64,000 nt of DNA from an uncultured Cohaesibacter sp. (GCF_963678225.1 NZ_OY782764.1:1493001-1557000); one strand, 5' to 3'. Shown: positions 24,776 to 34,088, counted from the first letter of the stretch. Program-made: numbers and translations. Notes: generated from the letters alone by a model not told the origin.

Positions 24776-24946
24776 GAATTCGGGTGATGAGGCCCGAGGA
24801 GCCTTGCGCTGCGGACTGGCCTGATTGGCCAGAATGGATGTGCGCAGTGGGCTGACCCGGGCTCTTGCGACCGGGCCAGCCCCTGCCCAAGTTCGGCACG
24901 AGCCCTGATATTTGTTTATTTTGGGCTCTCTTGGGGCTGGCTTTTG
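24776..24946 (-). other. structured spacer between dctP and dctQ
   Basis: The 171 bases between dctP and dctQ contain several GC-rich inverted repeats (for example GGGCTC/GAGCCC around 24870-24935). Such spacers in TRAP operons often stabilise or attenuate the message so that receptor is made in excess over permease. No ORF is supported. Confidence 0.4.
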
Positions 24947-25924
24947 TTATTCGGCCAGAGCGTTGATCTTGTCGATATTGTCCTGACCAACGGTGTCGGC
25001 GAACATTTCGATCACAGGAGCCGTAGCAGCCTTGAATTTGGAGCGATCAACATCGATGACTTCCATTTTGCCAGTTGCGATGATCTGATCCCAATATTCA
25101 TTGTCCTGCTCTTCAGAGATCTGGCGCTGCCATGCAATAGCTTCCTTGGCGGCGTCCTGAATGATGGCTTTCTGCTCATCATTGAGCTTTGCCCAGCTGA
25201 TCATGGAAATGATCATCGGTTCCGGAGAATAGGCGTGTGCAGTCTTGGAGGCATATTTCTGGACTTCATAGAAGCGTTTGGTGAAGATATGCGCTGAAGG
25301 GTTTTCCTGACCGTCCACCGTGCCCTGCTGCATGGCAGAATAGAGTTCGCTGAAGGCCATGGGGGTTGGAGAAGCACCCAGAGATTTCATCATTTCAACA
25401 AAGATCTTGTTGGTCATGACGCGGATCTTCAGGCCTTCCATGTCGGCCGGTTCCTTGATGGGGCGGACATTGTTGGTAACGTGGCGGATGCCGTTTTCCA
25501 TATAGCCCAGCAGCTTGATGCCGCGGCCTTCCAATTCCTTGCCAAGCTCCATGCCGACGCTATCCAGAGACTTGTAGGCATGCGGCCGGTCGTTGAAGAT
25601 GAAGGGAAGGTCGAAAATGGAAATCTGTGGCTGGAACTGGCCCAGAACAGCGGTTCCGACCAGAGCCATGTCAACAGCACCGAAAACCATGCCTTCGATC
25701 AGGTCTTTCTGACCGCCCAGCTGGGAGCTTGGAAAAACCTTGACTTCGATGGAGCCGTTGCTCTTTTCGTTGACGAGTTTGGCGAAATAGTCAGCGCCCT
25801 TGCCATATGGATGGTCAGGCACGGCAATGTGGCCGAGCTTGAGGGTGACATCGGCAGCAAAAGTCGGGGCTGCGAGCGAAAGGGCCATAAGGCCAGCGCC
25901 GAGAATACTTGCGAGACGGATCAT
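24947..25924 (-). CDS. dctP: TRAP transporter periplasmic receptor (DctP)
   Basis: The 325-residue protein has a signal peptide (MIRLASILGAGLMALSLAAPTFA) and the DctP fold: LKLGHIAVPDHPYGKGADYF at the start, the carboxylate-binding Arg in MEGLKIRVMTN near 167, and the TPMAFSELYSAMQQGTVDGQEN block. It binds an organic acid in the periplasm and passes it to DctQM. It is the first gene of the operon and has GGAGG before the ATG. The sigma-54 promoter lies about 290 bases upstream. Confidence 0.93.
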   Translation of the reverse strand: MIRLASILGAGLMALSLAAPTFAADVTLKLGHIAVPDHPYGKGADYFAKLVNEKSNGSIEVKVFPSSQLGGQKDLIEGMVFGAVDMALVGTAVLGQFQPQISIFDLPFIFNDRPHAYKSLDSVGMELGKELEGRGIKLLGYMENGIRHVTNNVRPIKEPADMEGLKIRVMTNKIFVEMMKSLGASPTPMAFSELYSAMQQGTVDGQENPSAHIFTKRFYEVQKYASKTAHAYSPEPMIISMISWAKLNDEQKAIIQDAAKEAIAWQRQISEEQDNEYWDQIIATGKMEVIDVDRSKFKAATAPVIEMFADTVGQDNIDKINALAE

Positions 25925-26216
25925 TAGGTTTCCTCCCTATCCTGTCTTCAAAAAAGCCTGTTATTCGAATGTAGCTTCGACACCGCGAGGGTATCTGGTC
26001 TGTAAGCCGAACCGCCTTCATATCAACAAAAGCTGGATCAACCTGAGTTACTTATGGATCTTGCGATCCGTGTTTCATTTCATAATGGAGCGAGGCCTCA
26101 CCTCACTCCCTCTATGCTCCTCCTTGATGGGATCTGTTGATCCTGAGCACGCCAGTTTCCGGTTACGATTGTGGAGTTCCGCCCAATGAGCTTGCGTGCT
26201 GCTTGTACAAACATCA

Positions 26217-26231
26217 GCAAGCCCCGTGCCA
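26217..26231 (-). promoter_or_regulatory. sigma-54 promoter of dctPQM
   Basis: On the minus strand the sequence reads TGGCACGGGGCTTGC, an exact match to the -24/-12 consensus TGGCAC-N5-TTGC. It points to dctP, with a leader of about 280 bases. A gene for a sigma-54 activator of the DctD type lies directly upstream, so the two fit together. Confidence 0.8.
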
Positions 26232-26453
26232 AATAGTAGCCGAAGGCGCATAAAAACGGTGTGTCGGAAGGCGCAAGCGGAGCTTCCAGCCTGATCGCTC
26301 AATCATTAACCATTTGTGACATAAGAGCTTTCTTTCCCGTTAGGAGGAGAAGGCGTCTCATGGTGATGCTGATTGATTTTTTCAAGAAGGGCTCAAAGAA
26401 AATTAGAAGAGAGCAGCAGCCTTGATCCTTAGTCTAAGGAGAGGGTGCGGTTT

Positions 26454-26503
26454 TGTGCGGATTTCCAGACACGCTCAGGAGCGAGTGTCACGATATCCGC
26501 ACA
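26454..26503. promoter_or_regulatory. probable DctD upstream activating sequence
   Basis: TGTGCGGAT (26454-26462) and ATCCGCACA (26495-26503) are exact inverted copies. Between them GACACGCTC and GAGCGAGTGTC form a second, imperfect inverted repeat. The centre lies about 250 bp from the sigma-54 promoter, a usual distance for an enhancer. The activator gene begins 245 bp on the other side, so self-control is also possible. Confidence 0.5.
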
Positions 26504-26747
26504 GATTTGGGTGGAGTGCGGGGACAAGATGCCACATGGACATGTGAAAACCGGCAAAAAGTCAGTTTTGGCCCCTTCCTTCTATCGAGCGCCTCGACGC
26601 TTGCTCCGTTATGTGTATAAAGTTGAAGGGTTGGAGGAGGGCAAGAAGAGCGGTTCGCGGGTGGCATGGTCCGTAAAAGGAACAGCACGATGAACTGCCC
26701 GCCGTGGTGAGGACCTTGCGGTTTGCCCTGTCAGAGAGGACCAAGGC

Positions 26748-28097
26748 GTGGACCAAATCGATATTTCGATACTTTACATCGAAGACGATAAAAGCGTGCA
26801 ATTTGCGTATCAGCAATCCATGGAAATGGCTGGCTTTACCGTTCTTACGGCAGACAATGCGGAAGACGGGTTGAAGCTGGTGCGAAAGCATCCGGCCTCG
26901 GTCGTTCTGACCGACATTCGCCTGCCGGGCATGTCTGGCGTCAAGCTGATGGAAAAGGTACTCGCCATTGATCCGGCCATCCCTGTGGTGCTGATCACGG
27001 GGCATGGCGATGTGGAAATGGCGGTCAATGCCATGAAGCAGGGCGCCCATGACTTTATCGAAAAACCATGCAGCAACAAGCGCCTGACGGAAATCCTGCA
27101 ACGAGCGGTCGACAAGCGTCGGCTGGAGCTGGAGAATGTCCAGTCACGCTTGCAGCAAAAGGCGGCCAATGGTCCCGTGATGATCGGCTCGAGCAAGGCG
27201 ATGAACCGTATTCGGGAGATGATCCTGAATATCTCGGATACAGATGCTGATGTGCTGGTGCAGGGCGAAACGGGCACGGGCAAGGAAGTGGTGGCCAATG
27301 CCATCCATATGTGGAGCGATCGGCGCAATGCCAATTTCGTGCCGCTGAACTGCGCCGCATTTCCCGACAGTCTGTTTGAAAGCGAAATGTTTGGTCATGA
27401 GGCTGGCACCTTCACGGGCGCTACCAAAAAGCGGATCGGCAAGGTGGAATATGCGCACAAGGGCACGCTGTTTCTTGATGAGATTGAAAGCATGCCGCTG
27501 GATATTCAGGCCAAATTTCTGCGCGTGCTGCAAGAGCGCACCGTTGAGCGGCTGGGCAACAATATACTCGTGCCGGTCGATTGCCGCGTGGTGGCAGCCA
27601 CGAAGGAAGATCTCCAGGAACTGAGCGAAAAGAAAGCCTTTCGCTCCGACCTCTATTATCGGCTGAATGTCGTTACCATTCACCTGCCGCCCCTGCGCGA
27701 GCGGCGCGAAGACATTCCCGAGCTGTTTTATCATTTTGCCTTTCAGGCTGCCCAGCAATATCGGCGCCCGATGCCGGACATCAAGCCCGAGCTTATTATC
27801 TGGCTGCAAACCCAGAAATGGCCGGGCAATGTGCGCGAGCTGAAACACTTCGCCGACCGCTATATTCTCGGTTTTGTGCCCCCTGAGACGGACGGCTTCT
27901 CTATTTCGGATGAAAATCGCATGAGTCTCACGGAATGTCTGGATTCCTTTGAAAAGCAATTGATCGAAGACGCCCTGCGTCAGACCGGTGGTCATGTCGG
28001 CTCGGCTGCCAAGCAGTTGTTGCTGCCGCGCAAGACCCTGTATGACAAGCTCAATCGCCACGACATCAAGCCAGATGCCTTTCGCTCGGGCAATTAG
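26748..28097 (+). CDS. dctD: DctD-like sigma-54-dependent response regulator
   Basis: The 449-residue protein has a receiver domain with phosphate-accepting Asp56 (VVLTDIRLP), a sigma-54 AAA+ domain with Walker A GETGTGKE (173-180) and Walker B GTLFLDEIE (about 235-243), and a Fis-type HTH at the end (HVGSAAKQLLLPRKTLYDKL). It activates the adjacent dctPQM. The loop that touches sigma-54 reads GTFTGA (220-225) instead of GAFTGA. The GTG start is preceded by AGAGAGGA. The partner kinase gene follows, convergent. Confidence 0.92.
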   Translation: MDQIDISILYIEDDKSVQFAYQQSMEMAGFTVLTADNAEDGLKLVRKHPASVVLTDIRLPGMSGVKLMEKVLAIDPAIPVVLITGHGDVEMAVNAMKQGAHDFIEKPCSNKRLTEILQRAVDKRRLELENVQSRLQQKAANGPVMIGSSKAMNRIREMILNISDTDADVLVQGETGTGKEVVANAIHMWSDRRNANFVPLNCAAFPDSLFESEMFGHEAGTFTGATKKRIGKVEYAHKGTLFLDEIESMPLDIQAKFLRVLQERTVERLGNNILVPVDCRVVAATKEDLQELSEKKAFRSDLYYRLNVVTIHLPPLRERREDIPELFYHFAFQAAQQYRRPMPDIKPELIIWLQTQKWPGNVRELKHFADRYILGFVPPETDGFSISDENRMSLTECLDSFEKQLIEDALRQTGGHVGSAAKQLLLPRKTLYDKLNRHDIKPDAFRSGN

Positions 28098-28135
28098 ATT
28101 GGTTGGATCTGCAGGCCTTTAGAAAGCCTTGACGC

Positions 28136-29827
28136 CTAGAGCGTATCTTCAGAAGGAACTTGCGCCGCATCGATCCATTCGCGCCATTTTATGATGAATT
28201 CGGCACCGCCTGCGGCAAGATTCTGCGCCTTGATGGAGCCGCCGGAATTCTCGACGATGCCCTTGATGATCGCCAGCCCAAGTCCAGTGCCCCGTTGCTT
28301 GGTGGAGAAGTAGGACTCAAAGATCCGCGTCGGATCGGAAATACCGCAGCCATTGTCGCGCACCCGCACCTGCACCTTGCCCTCTTCTTTACTGATCAGG
28401 ATGAGCAATCTCTTCTTTTCACGATTACTCATGGCGTCAAGCGCATTGGTGATCAGGTTGCTGAAAATCTGCTCCAGACCGATGTCGTTGCAGGGCACCT
28501 GAATGACATTATGGCTGGCCTGAAACTCCAGTTGCACATTGCTCTTCTTCAGTGTGGCCTGAAACAGCTTGATGGAAGAGTTGGCCACCAACACGATGTT
28601 GGCATTGCCGCTTGAGATGCGATGGCGGCTGGCAAAGGATTTGAGTTCCGATATCTGCTGCGTCATGCGCTCGATATGAGAGGCCACCAGCGCCAGATTT
28701 TCGTCCACCTGCGGATAGAGCTTGCGCTCGAGCAACAGCCGGGAGGTGTCAAGCAGCATATAAATGGCCGAAAGCGGCTGGTTGAATTCATGCGCCAGTT
28801 CTGTCGCCATCTGGCCAATCGAGGCCAGCTTGCTGTTTTCAACCAGCTGGTTTTGCAGTTTCTGGATGCTGCGCTTGTATTTGTTGCGGAAGTTTCGATA
28901 GGCAAACAGGATGATGCCATAGATCAGCAAAGCCAGAAGGACAGCAAGTACGGCCAGCGCATAATAATAGTGTGTGCTTTGCAGGGATAGGATGGTCCAG
29001 CCATAGTCGAGAATGTCCTCTTCGATGGAGAAGATGCCCGGAAGCGCGCAGCCGAACATGGAATTGCTGTAGAAGGTCATATCGCCCACGCTGTAGCAGC
29101 GCGACAGGGCAATCGGGCTCAGCAGATGCCGGACAAACTGCTTCTCCGAGTCCACTTTGTCGATGGCTCGCTCGCTGATATCGCCAAGCGTCTTGTTCTT
29201 CCATGCCTTGTTGGAACTCAGGAAGATGATGTTATGGACGTCCGAGACGATGATTTCATCAGGGCCGGACGCCCAGACATCCTCAAGATCGGAAAGATTG
29301 ATCTCGATTGTGATGGTGCCGATGATCTCTCCGCCCGACTTCAACCCGTAAGAAATGAAGTAGCCCGGGGTGAGAGACGTGATGCCGACCCCGTAGAACT
29401 GGCCAAGTCTTCCTGCCATTGCAGCCTTGAAATAGGGCCTGAACCCATAATTTTTGCCGATATAGCTATCGGGCCTGTCCCAGTTGCTTGAGGCGATGGC
29501 CTTGCCTGATTTGTCCTGCACAAAGACGGTGGCCACGTTGGTGGCATATTTGACGCGCTGAAGGAAATAGCCGCTTTCAACCCGATCCAGATCGCCCGTG
29601 GCGATGTCGACGATCTTCTGGTTTTGCGAGAGGATGAAAGGAAGAAATTTATATTGGTAAATCGAGGATTCAAGGCTCGATTTATACATGTTGATGATCA
29701 GCTTGCTGGCATTGATCCGGTTTTTCATCTCCTCATAGAAGGGAAAGGAAATGATCAATATAAGCAGAGTGATGATGAGCAGATGAAAGGACTTGATCCT
29801 TATAAAGGGTATCAGCTTTTCAACCAT
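28136..29827 (-). CDS. dctB: DctB-like sensor histidine kinase
   Basis: The 563-residue protein has a first membrane helix (12-31), a periplasmic sensor region of about 255 residues with the double-PDC look of DctB (GYFLQRVKYATNVATVFVQD, GFRPYFKAAMAG), a second helix (288-310), a short coiled coil, and a kinase core. The kinase core has His346 in LAHEFNQPL, NLITNALDAM, DNGCGI and GTGLGLAI. It senses dicarboxylates and phosphorylates the DctD-like protein. It ends 38 bases from the end of that convergent gene rather than being in one operon with it. Confidence 0.92.
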   Translation of the reverse strand: MVEKLIPFIRIKSFHLLIITLLILIISFPFYEEMKNRINASKLIINMYKSSLESSIYQYKFLPFILSQNQKIVDIATGDLDRVESGYFLQRVKYATNVATVFVQDKSGKAIASSNWDRPDSYIGKNYGFRPYFKAAMAGRLGQFYGVGITSLTPGYFISYGLKSGGEIIGTITIEINLSDLEDVWASGPDEIIVSDVHNIIFLSSNKAWKNKTLGDISERAIDKVDSEKQFVRHLLSPIALSRCYSVGDMTFYSNSMFGCALPGIFSIEEDILDYGWTILSLQSTHYYYALAVLAVLLALLIYGIILFAYRNFRNKYKRSIQKLQNQLVENSKLASIGQMATELAHEFNQPLSAIYMLLDTSRLLLERKLYPQVDENLALVASHIERMTQQISELKSFASRHRISSGNANIVLVANSSIKLFQATLKKSNVQLEFQASHNVIQVPCNDIGLEQIFSNLITNALDAMSNREKKRLLILISKEEGKVQVRVRDNGCGISDPTRIFESYFSTKQRGTGLGLAIIKGIVENSGGSIKAQNLAAGGAEFIIKWREWIDAAQVPSEDTL

Positions 29828-30027
29828 TTGCTCTGCTCGTCAGGAAGGACTGAAAGAAGCCGCAAAGCGCATATGCGCTCAAGGCCGTTGCAACAAGCCA
29901 TTATAGGCGTGTTTGTGCCCATCTTGCCAGCCCGCTTGCGCCCGACCAAAGAAGAGCATCAAACATAATGGTGAAAAGGTCTGGATTTCATTTGGAGAGA
30001 ACGGGAAGGTTACGCGGATTGCTGACA

Positions 30028-30055
30028 TGCGAAAGGCCGCGAAACGCGGCCTTTG
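30028..30055. terminator. hairpin of unknown parent
   Basis: AAAGGCCGCG and CGCGGCCTTT form a stem with a tiny loop between dctB and the short ORF at 30160-30234. It lies downstream of that ORF on its strand, so it could end its transcript, though the T run is weak in both directions. The surrounding 29,830-30,160 shows no other gene. Confidence 0.45.
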
Positions 30056-30159
30056 AAATAGAGGTTCCTGTATGAGCGAATGTGGGCTCATTATGCTCAT
30101 TTGACAGCAGGGCCTTTACAAAGCAATGCCTGCTTTTGGTTCTGATCGAGAACCCAAGG

Positions 30160-30234
30160 CTAAAAAAGCAATGCTCCAGTAACAAGGCCGAATGTGAAGC
30201 ATACAGAGAGTATGCTCAAACCGACATAAAACAT
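30160..30234 (-). CDS. very small membrane protein, 24 aa, unknown
   Basis: A GGAGG site is followed six bases later by an ATG and a 24-codon frame, MFYVGLSILSVCFTF then GLVTGALLF, ending in TAG. The whole peptide is one hydrophobic helix. It lies alone in a 680-base gap, with a TATAAT-like box upstream (30323-30328, minus). Small single-helix proteins often tune membrane complexes. The frame is short enough to arise by chance, but the ribosome site and composition argue for a real gene. Confidence 0.45.
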   Translation of the reverse strand: MFYVGLSILSVCFTFGLVTGALLF

Positions 30235-30426
30235 CTCTTTCCTCCTTAGACTTGCTGATCATCCCGTCAAGTCACGCTTATATTAGACCGCAATAGGATG
30301 AAAAAGTCTCTTCACTCTTACGATTATAATATAATGTCGTTAACAAATAATTCAACGTTCAGAGATGCTTAAAGTTTCATATAGCCTTTTCGACTGGCCG
30401 CTGGACGCGGCATTGGGGCGGACATT

Positions 30427-30452
30427 AAAAAGGGGCTCGATGAGCCCCTTGT
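30427..30452 (-). terminator. terminator of the oxidoreductase gene
   Basis: On the minus strand AAGGGGCTCATCGAGCCCC is followed by TTTTTA, a compact intrinsic terminator about 60 bases after the stop of the Gfo/Idh/MocA gene. Confidence 0.8.
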
Positions 30453-30509
30453 CCTGTCGTTACCGCTGCAATGGATGAAGGCTTCTCCTTACGGGAAGCG
30501 AGCCTTCCT

Positions 30510-31496
30510 CTAGACGTCCACCCAGCCGTCGCTGAGATCTGCTGCATACAGCGCATCAATGGCAGCCTGATTGGCTCGTGAGCTTTCCAGCGTGAAGATC
30601 GTAGAGTCCTCACCGGCGATCTTGTCGCCGAAGGCTTCGACCTGAAGCTGGTACTGATAGGCTCCCTGGAAGGACCATTTCTTCATTTCGCTGCGGTTGT
30701 TGTTGTAAAGGCAGACATTCACTGCATCATAATTCAAAGCGTTGAACGGTGCACTCACCTCGATCAACCCCTTGTCGCCATGGAATGACATGCATTGCCG
30801 TAGGGCGAGCTGGGTTGAGCAGTAGAAGGTCATGTCAAAGCTGCCGAAATCATATTGGCAGTTGGCATAGATATCCGTCCCGAAATCAGGATCGCGCTCA
30901 ATGGAAGCTCTGGCCCGAACCGGATCCTTACCGGTGGCAAAGCGGGCAGTCACCGTTGGATAGACGCCGATGTCTGGCAGCCCGCCACCGCCCAGCTCAA
31001 CCTTGTTGCGCATGTTGTTTGGATCAACATTGTAATAGCTGAAAGCACCCTGAATGTGCCGTAAGGTGCCAATTTCACCATTGGCGATCAAATCGCGCAC
31101 CAGCTGCCATTGCGGATGGTAAGTGACCATGAAGGCTTCGCTAGCCACGAGGCCGCTCTTGTTCCGAGCCTCAATCAGAGTATCAATTTCCTTGGCATGC
31201 AGGGAAATCGGCTTTTCGCAAAGGACATGTTTACCTGCTTCCAGACAGCGCTTGGTCCACTCCACATGCTGAGATGTTGGCAGAGGAATATAGATTGCGT
31301 CCACCTCCGGGCTGCTAAGCAAGTCTTCGTAACTACCATAGGCCAGAGGCATGCCAAACCTCTCGGCAAAAGCGTCGGCACTCGCCTGACTGCGGCTGGC
31401 TACAGCCTGCAGGGTGCCGTTTCGCGATGCTTGAATGGCTGGTACCAATTGCTCTCTGGCAATTTTGGCGGTTCCTAGAATGCCCCAACGGATCAT
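30510..31496 (-). CDS. Gfo/Idh/MocA-family NAD(P)-dependent oxidoreductase
   Basis: The 328-residue protein starts with a Rossmann motif (RWGILGTAKIAREQLVPAI) and has the CEKPIS motif near residue 94 with the family's catalytic lysine. A C-terminal alpha/beta domain follows (GGGGLPDIGVYPT around 169-181). Members oxidise or reduce sugars, sugar acids or inositols with NAD(P). The start is well placed behind AAAATG-type spacing with GGGAGAG upstream. The gene stands alone between two intergenic regions, so its substrate cannot be read from context. Confidence 0.85.
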   Translation of the reverse strand: MIRWGILGTAKIAREQLVPAIQASRNGTLQAVASRSQASADAFAERFGMPLAYGSYEDLLSSPEVDAIYIPLPTSQHVEWTKRCLEAGKHVLCEKPISLHAKEIDTLIEARNKSGLVASEAFMVTYHPQWQLVRDLIANGEIGTLRHIQGAFSYYNVDPNNMRNKVELGGGGLPDIGVYPTVTARFATGKDPVRARASIERDPDFGTDIYANCQYDFGSFDMTFYCSTQLALRQCMSFHGDKGLIEVSAPFNALNYDAVNVCLYNNNRSEMKKWSFQGAYQYQLQVEAFGDKIAGEDSTIFTLESSRANQAAIDALYAADLSDGWVDV

Positions 31497-31617
31497 TTTG
31501 CTCTCCCATGTTTCTTATACAACTCTAACAGTTGATATGTGTCACTAACAAACGTCAAAGCCACAATTTTGCTCGGATTTTGACACAATTGCGATTAATT
31601 CAGACACTCCGGTATTT

Positions 31618-31953
31618 ATGACATGGAGTGTGGTGGTGCCCAAGTACAATTTATTTTTTCACTCAAAACAATTGCCTGAGACCTTCGAAGAAGGCGAAAA
31701 GGATCTTGCTGCCTTGAAGGCGTGGAGCAAGTCTTTTGACAAATTTGTCGTCAATCCAGGCAGTGTTCTGAAGCAGTCTCTGATTGTCACGTCCGATAAT
31801 GTTGAAACAGTGACGCCGGGTGAAACCTTGTCAGCCTATGCCGAGATTGAAGCTCGGAACAAGGATGAAGCGGTTAAGATAGCCAAAAGCTGGCCGATTC
31901 TCGATAGCGGGTTTGTCTTGATTTCCGAGGTCGTGGATATGGAACTTGACTAA
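31618..31953 (+). CDS. hypothetical small protein, YciI/DGPF-like layout
   Basis: The 111-residue protein has an alternating alpha/beta pattern ending in a segment like that of YCII-related proteins (SAYAEIEARNKDEAVKIAKSW, then LDSGFVLISEVVDME). In that superfamily the 'A..A..W P' block and the final strand are conserved. No catalytic role can be given. It stands alone with a weak ribosome site; the ATG at 31618 is the first in frame. Confidence 0.5.
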   Translation: MTWSVVVPKYNLFFHSKQLPETFEEGEKDLAALKAWSKSFDKFVVNPGSVLKQSLIVTSDNVETVTPGETLSAYAEIEARNKDEAVKIAKSWPILDSGFVLISEVVDMELD

Positions 31954-32101
31954 GGCAATATATCTCTTTTGAGAATTTTACCTCCTTCAAATCAAGGTTG
32001 AGGCAAGTTTACTTGCTTCTTTTTGGGTGTAGCAATACAGCTGAGACACATATGAAATGTGTTGCAATTTTTTGCATAATATTGCATGATTTTGCGGAAT
32101 A

Positions 32102-32896
32102 ATGCACTATTATGCGCGGTATATGTCCATCATGACAGACCTTACACTCAACAATCCTTCCGTCAGACAGACTTTGCTGCGATCCCGGCTGGAGAGCGGT
32201 GAGCAGCTCGTCGCTGTCGACCTAGCCAATGAATTCGGCATTTCGCTTGATACGATCCGCCGTGACCTGCTCGCGCTGGAAGATGGAGGGCTGGCGCAAC
32301 GGGTAAGAGGTGGTGCCATTCCGGTTCGCTCAGCCGCCAGGCCTTATACCGAACGACAAGCCGAACCCGCCGCCAGTCATGACACGATTGCCAAGGCCAC
32401 ATTGCCACTGATTAAAAAGGGTATGACGATTATTCTGGGAGGCGGAACGACACTTACGCATCTGGCGGCGTATCTCGAGCCGCGTAACGATCTGTTTGTT
32501 ATCACGCCCGCACCCGCCATTGCCTCGATGACGCTTCAAAAGTCGATCCAAACCTATCTCGTTGGTGGGCGGCTGAGCCCTTGGGGGGCTTGTGCTGTTG
32601 GGTGCGAAGCGGAAACGGCACTGGGCAATCTTGCTGCAGACCTTGCCTTTCCCGGTATCTGCGGTCTGGATCGGGATTTTGGTCTCAGCATGGATTATGC
32701 CGATGAAGCTGGAATGACCCGCGCGATGATCAAGGCGGCCAACGAAACCGTTCTTGTGTGCGCCAAAGAAAAGATCGGCCAGCGGGCACGGCATCGCATT
32801 TTGCCGATCCAAGACATCACCACTATTGTTACAGACGCCGACGCGCCCGCGATGCAGCCATTCGAGGATGCCGGTGCGGAGATCATTCATGCATAA
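32102..32896 (+). CDS. DeoR-family transcription regulator
   Basis: The protein has up to 264 residues with an N-terminal DeoR winged helix (AVDLANEFGISLDTIRRDLLA, then GLAQRVRGGAIP). The C-terminal sugar-phosphate sensor domain (TIILGGGTTLTHLA, YLVGGRLSPWGACAVG) follows. ATGs at 32123 and 32132 are also possible starts. It overlaps the start of the following MFS gene by eight bases, so it most likely controls that transporter in response to a sugar phosphate. The AT-rich region just upstream contains several TTGCATA-like copies. Confidence 0.87.
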   Translation: MHYYARYMSIMTDLTLNNPSVRQTLLRSRLESGEQLVAVDLANEFGISLDTIRRDLLALEDGGLAQRVRGGAIPVRSAARPYTERQAEPAASHDTIAKATLPLIKKGMTIILGGGTTLTHLAAYLEPRNDLFVITPAPAIASMTLQKSIQTYLVGGRLSPWGACAVGCEAETALGNLAADLAFPGICGLDRDFGLSMDYADEAGMTRAMIKAANETVLVCAKEKIGQRARHRILPIQDITTIVTDADAPAMQPFEDAGAEIIHA

Positions 32897-34088
32897 TCCT
32901 TCAACATTCGCCAATGCGCCTTTGCCATGGAATGGACTCCGCACGCCGAGGAAGGCTGTTTCGGCCATGTTTATGCTCAATGGGGCTTTTTTCGGCATGT
33001 GGGCTTCGCGCGTTCCCGCCATTGCGCAAATGCATCAACTCAGTGAGACCATGCTTGGCTTTTTGCTACTGAGCATGTGCGCTGGGGCTATTGTCTCCTT
33101 CCCCACAACCGGCAGCCTTGTGGAGCGCTATGGCAGCGCTTCGGTCACGAAAGTCGTGGCCCTTGTCTATAGTGCCGCGCTTGCAGGCCTCGCCTTCGCT
33201 CCCAGCGCTGTGTTGCTTGGGGCTGCCCTGTTTGCCTTTGGAGCTGCCCATGGGGCCATGGATGTGTCCATGAATGCGTGGGCCGGGGAAGTGGAGAAAG
33301 CGCGCGGCAAGCCCATCATGTCCTCCTTTCATGCCATGTGGAGTCTCGGATCGGGGCTCGGGGCCGCAACAGGATTTCTTGCAGTGCATCTGGCGCTTAG
33401 CCCGATGGCGCATTTTCTGATTGGTGGAGTAATCTGTCTGTTGCTGGCGCTTCCCTTTGGCTATGTTGCCTGGTCGTCACCGCGCATCGAGCGCAAACAG
33501 GGAGCCAAACGGGCTTTGTTCGTCTTGCCCAAAGGGGCTTTGGCACTTGTGGGCATCATGGGGCTTTGTGCCGGGCTGGGCGAAGGAGCCATGGGCGACT
33601 GGGGTGCCATATTTCTTGTACAGGTCGCCCAGACCAACGAGGGCACGGCTGCTCTTGGCTATACCTGCTTTTCTGTAGCGATGGTGGTTATGCGTCTTGC
33701 GGGCGATGTCATCATCAGTCGGCTGGGGGCGGTGAGAGCTGCGCGCATGAGTGGCCTCCTCGCCGCAAGCGGGTCGCTGTTGGCTATTTCCTTTGCAAGC
33801 CTTCCAGCGATTTTTGTCGGCTTTGCCATGATGGGGCTTGGTTATGCCTTCATTGTTCCTTTGGCCTTCTCGCGAGCTGGTAACGATGACACCATGTCGC
33901 CCGGCCCGGCCATCGCTGCCGTGGCAACTTTCGGCTATGGTGGGGGGCTGTTCGGGCCGGTGGCCATTGGCTTGCTGGCCGACACCTTTTCCATTCGCTG
34001 GGCGTTTCTGCTGCTTTCTTCTCTGGCTCTGCTGATCATTCTGCTGGCCCCCAATCTTGCTCCGCCCCAAAAGAGCACGGCGCGTTAA
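32889..34088 (+). CDS. MFS transporter
   Basis: The 399-residue protein has about twelve membrane helices in two halves. It shows the MFS motif after the second helix (GSLVERYGSASVTKV) and the inner Gly-rich helix GLGYAFIVPLAFSRAG. Related proteins move sugars or export small molecules. The ATG at 32889 is set by the overlap with the DeoR stop (ATGCATAA); an upstream open frame runs through the DeoR gene and is not used. The operon arrangement suggests a carbohydrate-related substrate. Confidence 0.87.
   Translation: MHNPSTFANAPLPWNGLRTPRKAVSAMFMLNGAFFGMWASRVPAIAQMHQLSETMLGFLLLSMCAGAIVSFPTTGSLVERYGSASVTKVVALVYSAALAGLAFAPSAVLLGAALFAFGAAHGAMDVSMNAWAGEVEKARGKPIMSSFHAMWSLGSGLGAATGFLAVHLALSPMAHFLIGGVICLLLALPFGYVAWSSPRIERKQGAKRALFVLPKGALALVGIMGLCAGLGEGAMGDWGAIFLVQVAQTNEGTAALGYTCFSVAMVVMRLAGDVIISRLGAVRAARMSGLLAASGSLLAISFASLPAIFVGFAMMGLGYAFIVPLAFSRAGNDDTMSPGPAIAAVATFGYGGGLFGPVAIGLLADTFSIRWAFLLLSSLALLIILLAPNLAPPQKSTAR

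Larger units (their letters stand above)
25925..26747. other. regulatory intergenic region between dctP and dctD
   Basis: These 823 bases separate the divergent dctP and dctD genes. They hold the sigma-54 promoter (26217-26231) and an inverted repeat resembling an enhancer (26454-26503), listed separately. A short open frame at 26445-26693 overlaps this enhancer and has no family features, so it is not called. No RNA gene is recognised. Confidence 0.5.

Noticed and set aside
26445-26693. 82-codon frame before dctD
   Set aside because: Covers the enhancer-like repeats, lacks a ribosome site and shows no recognisable domain.
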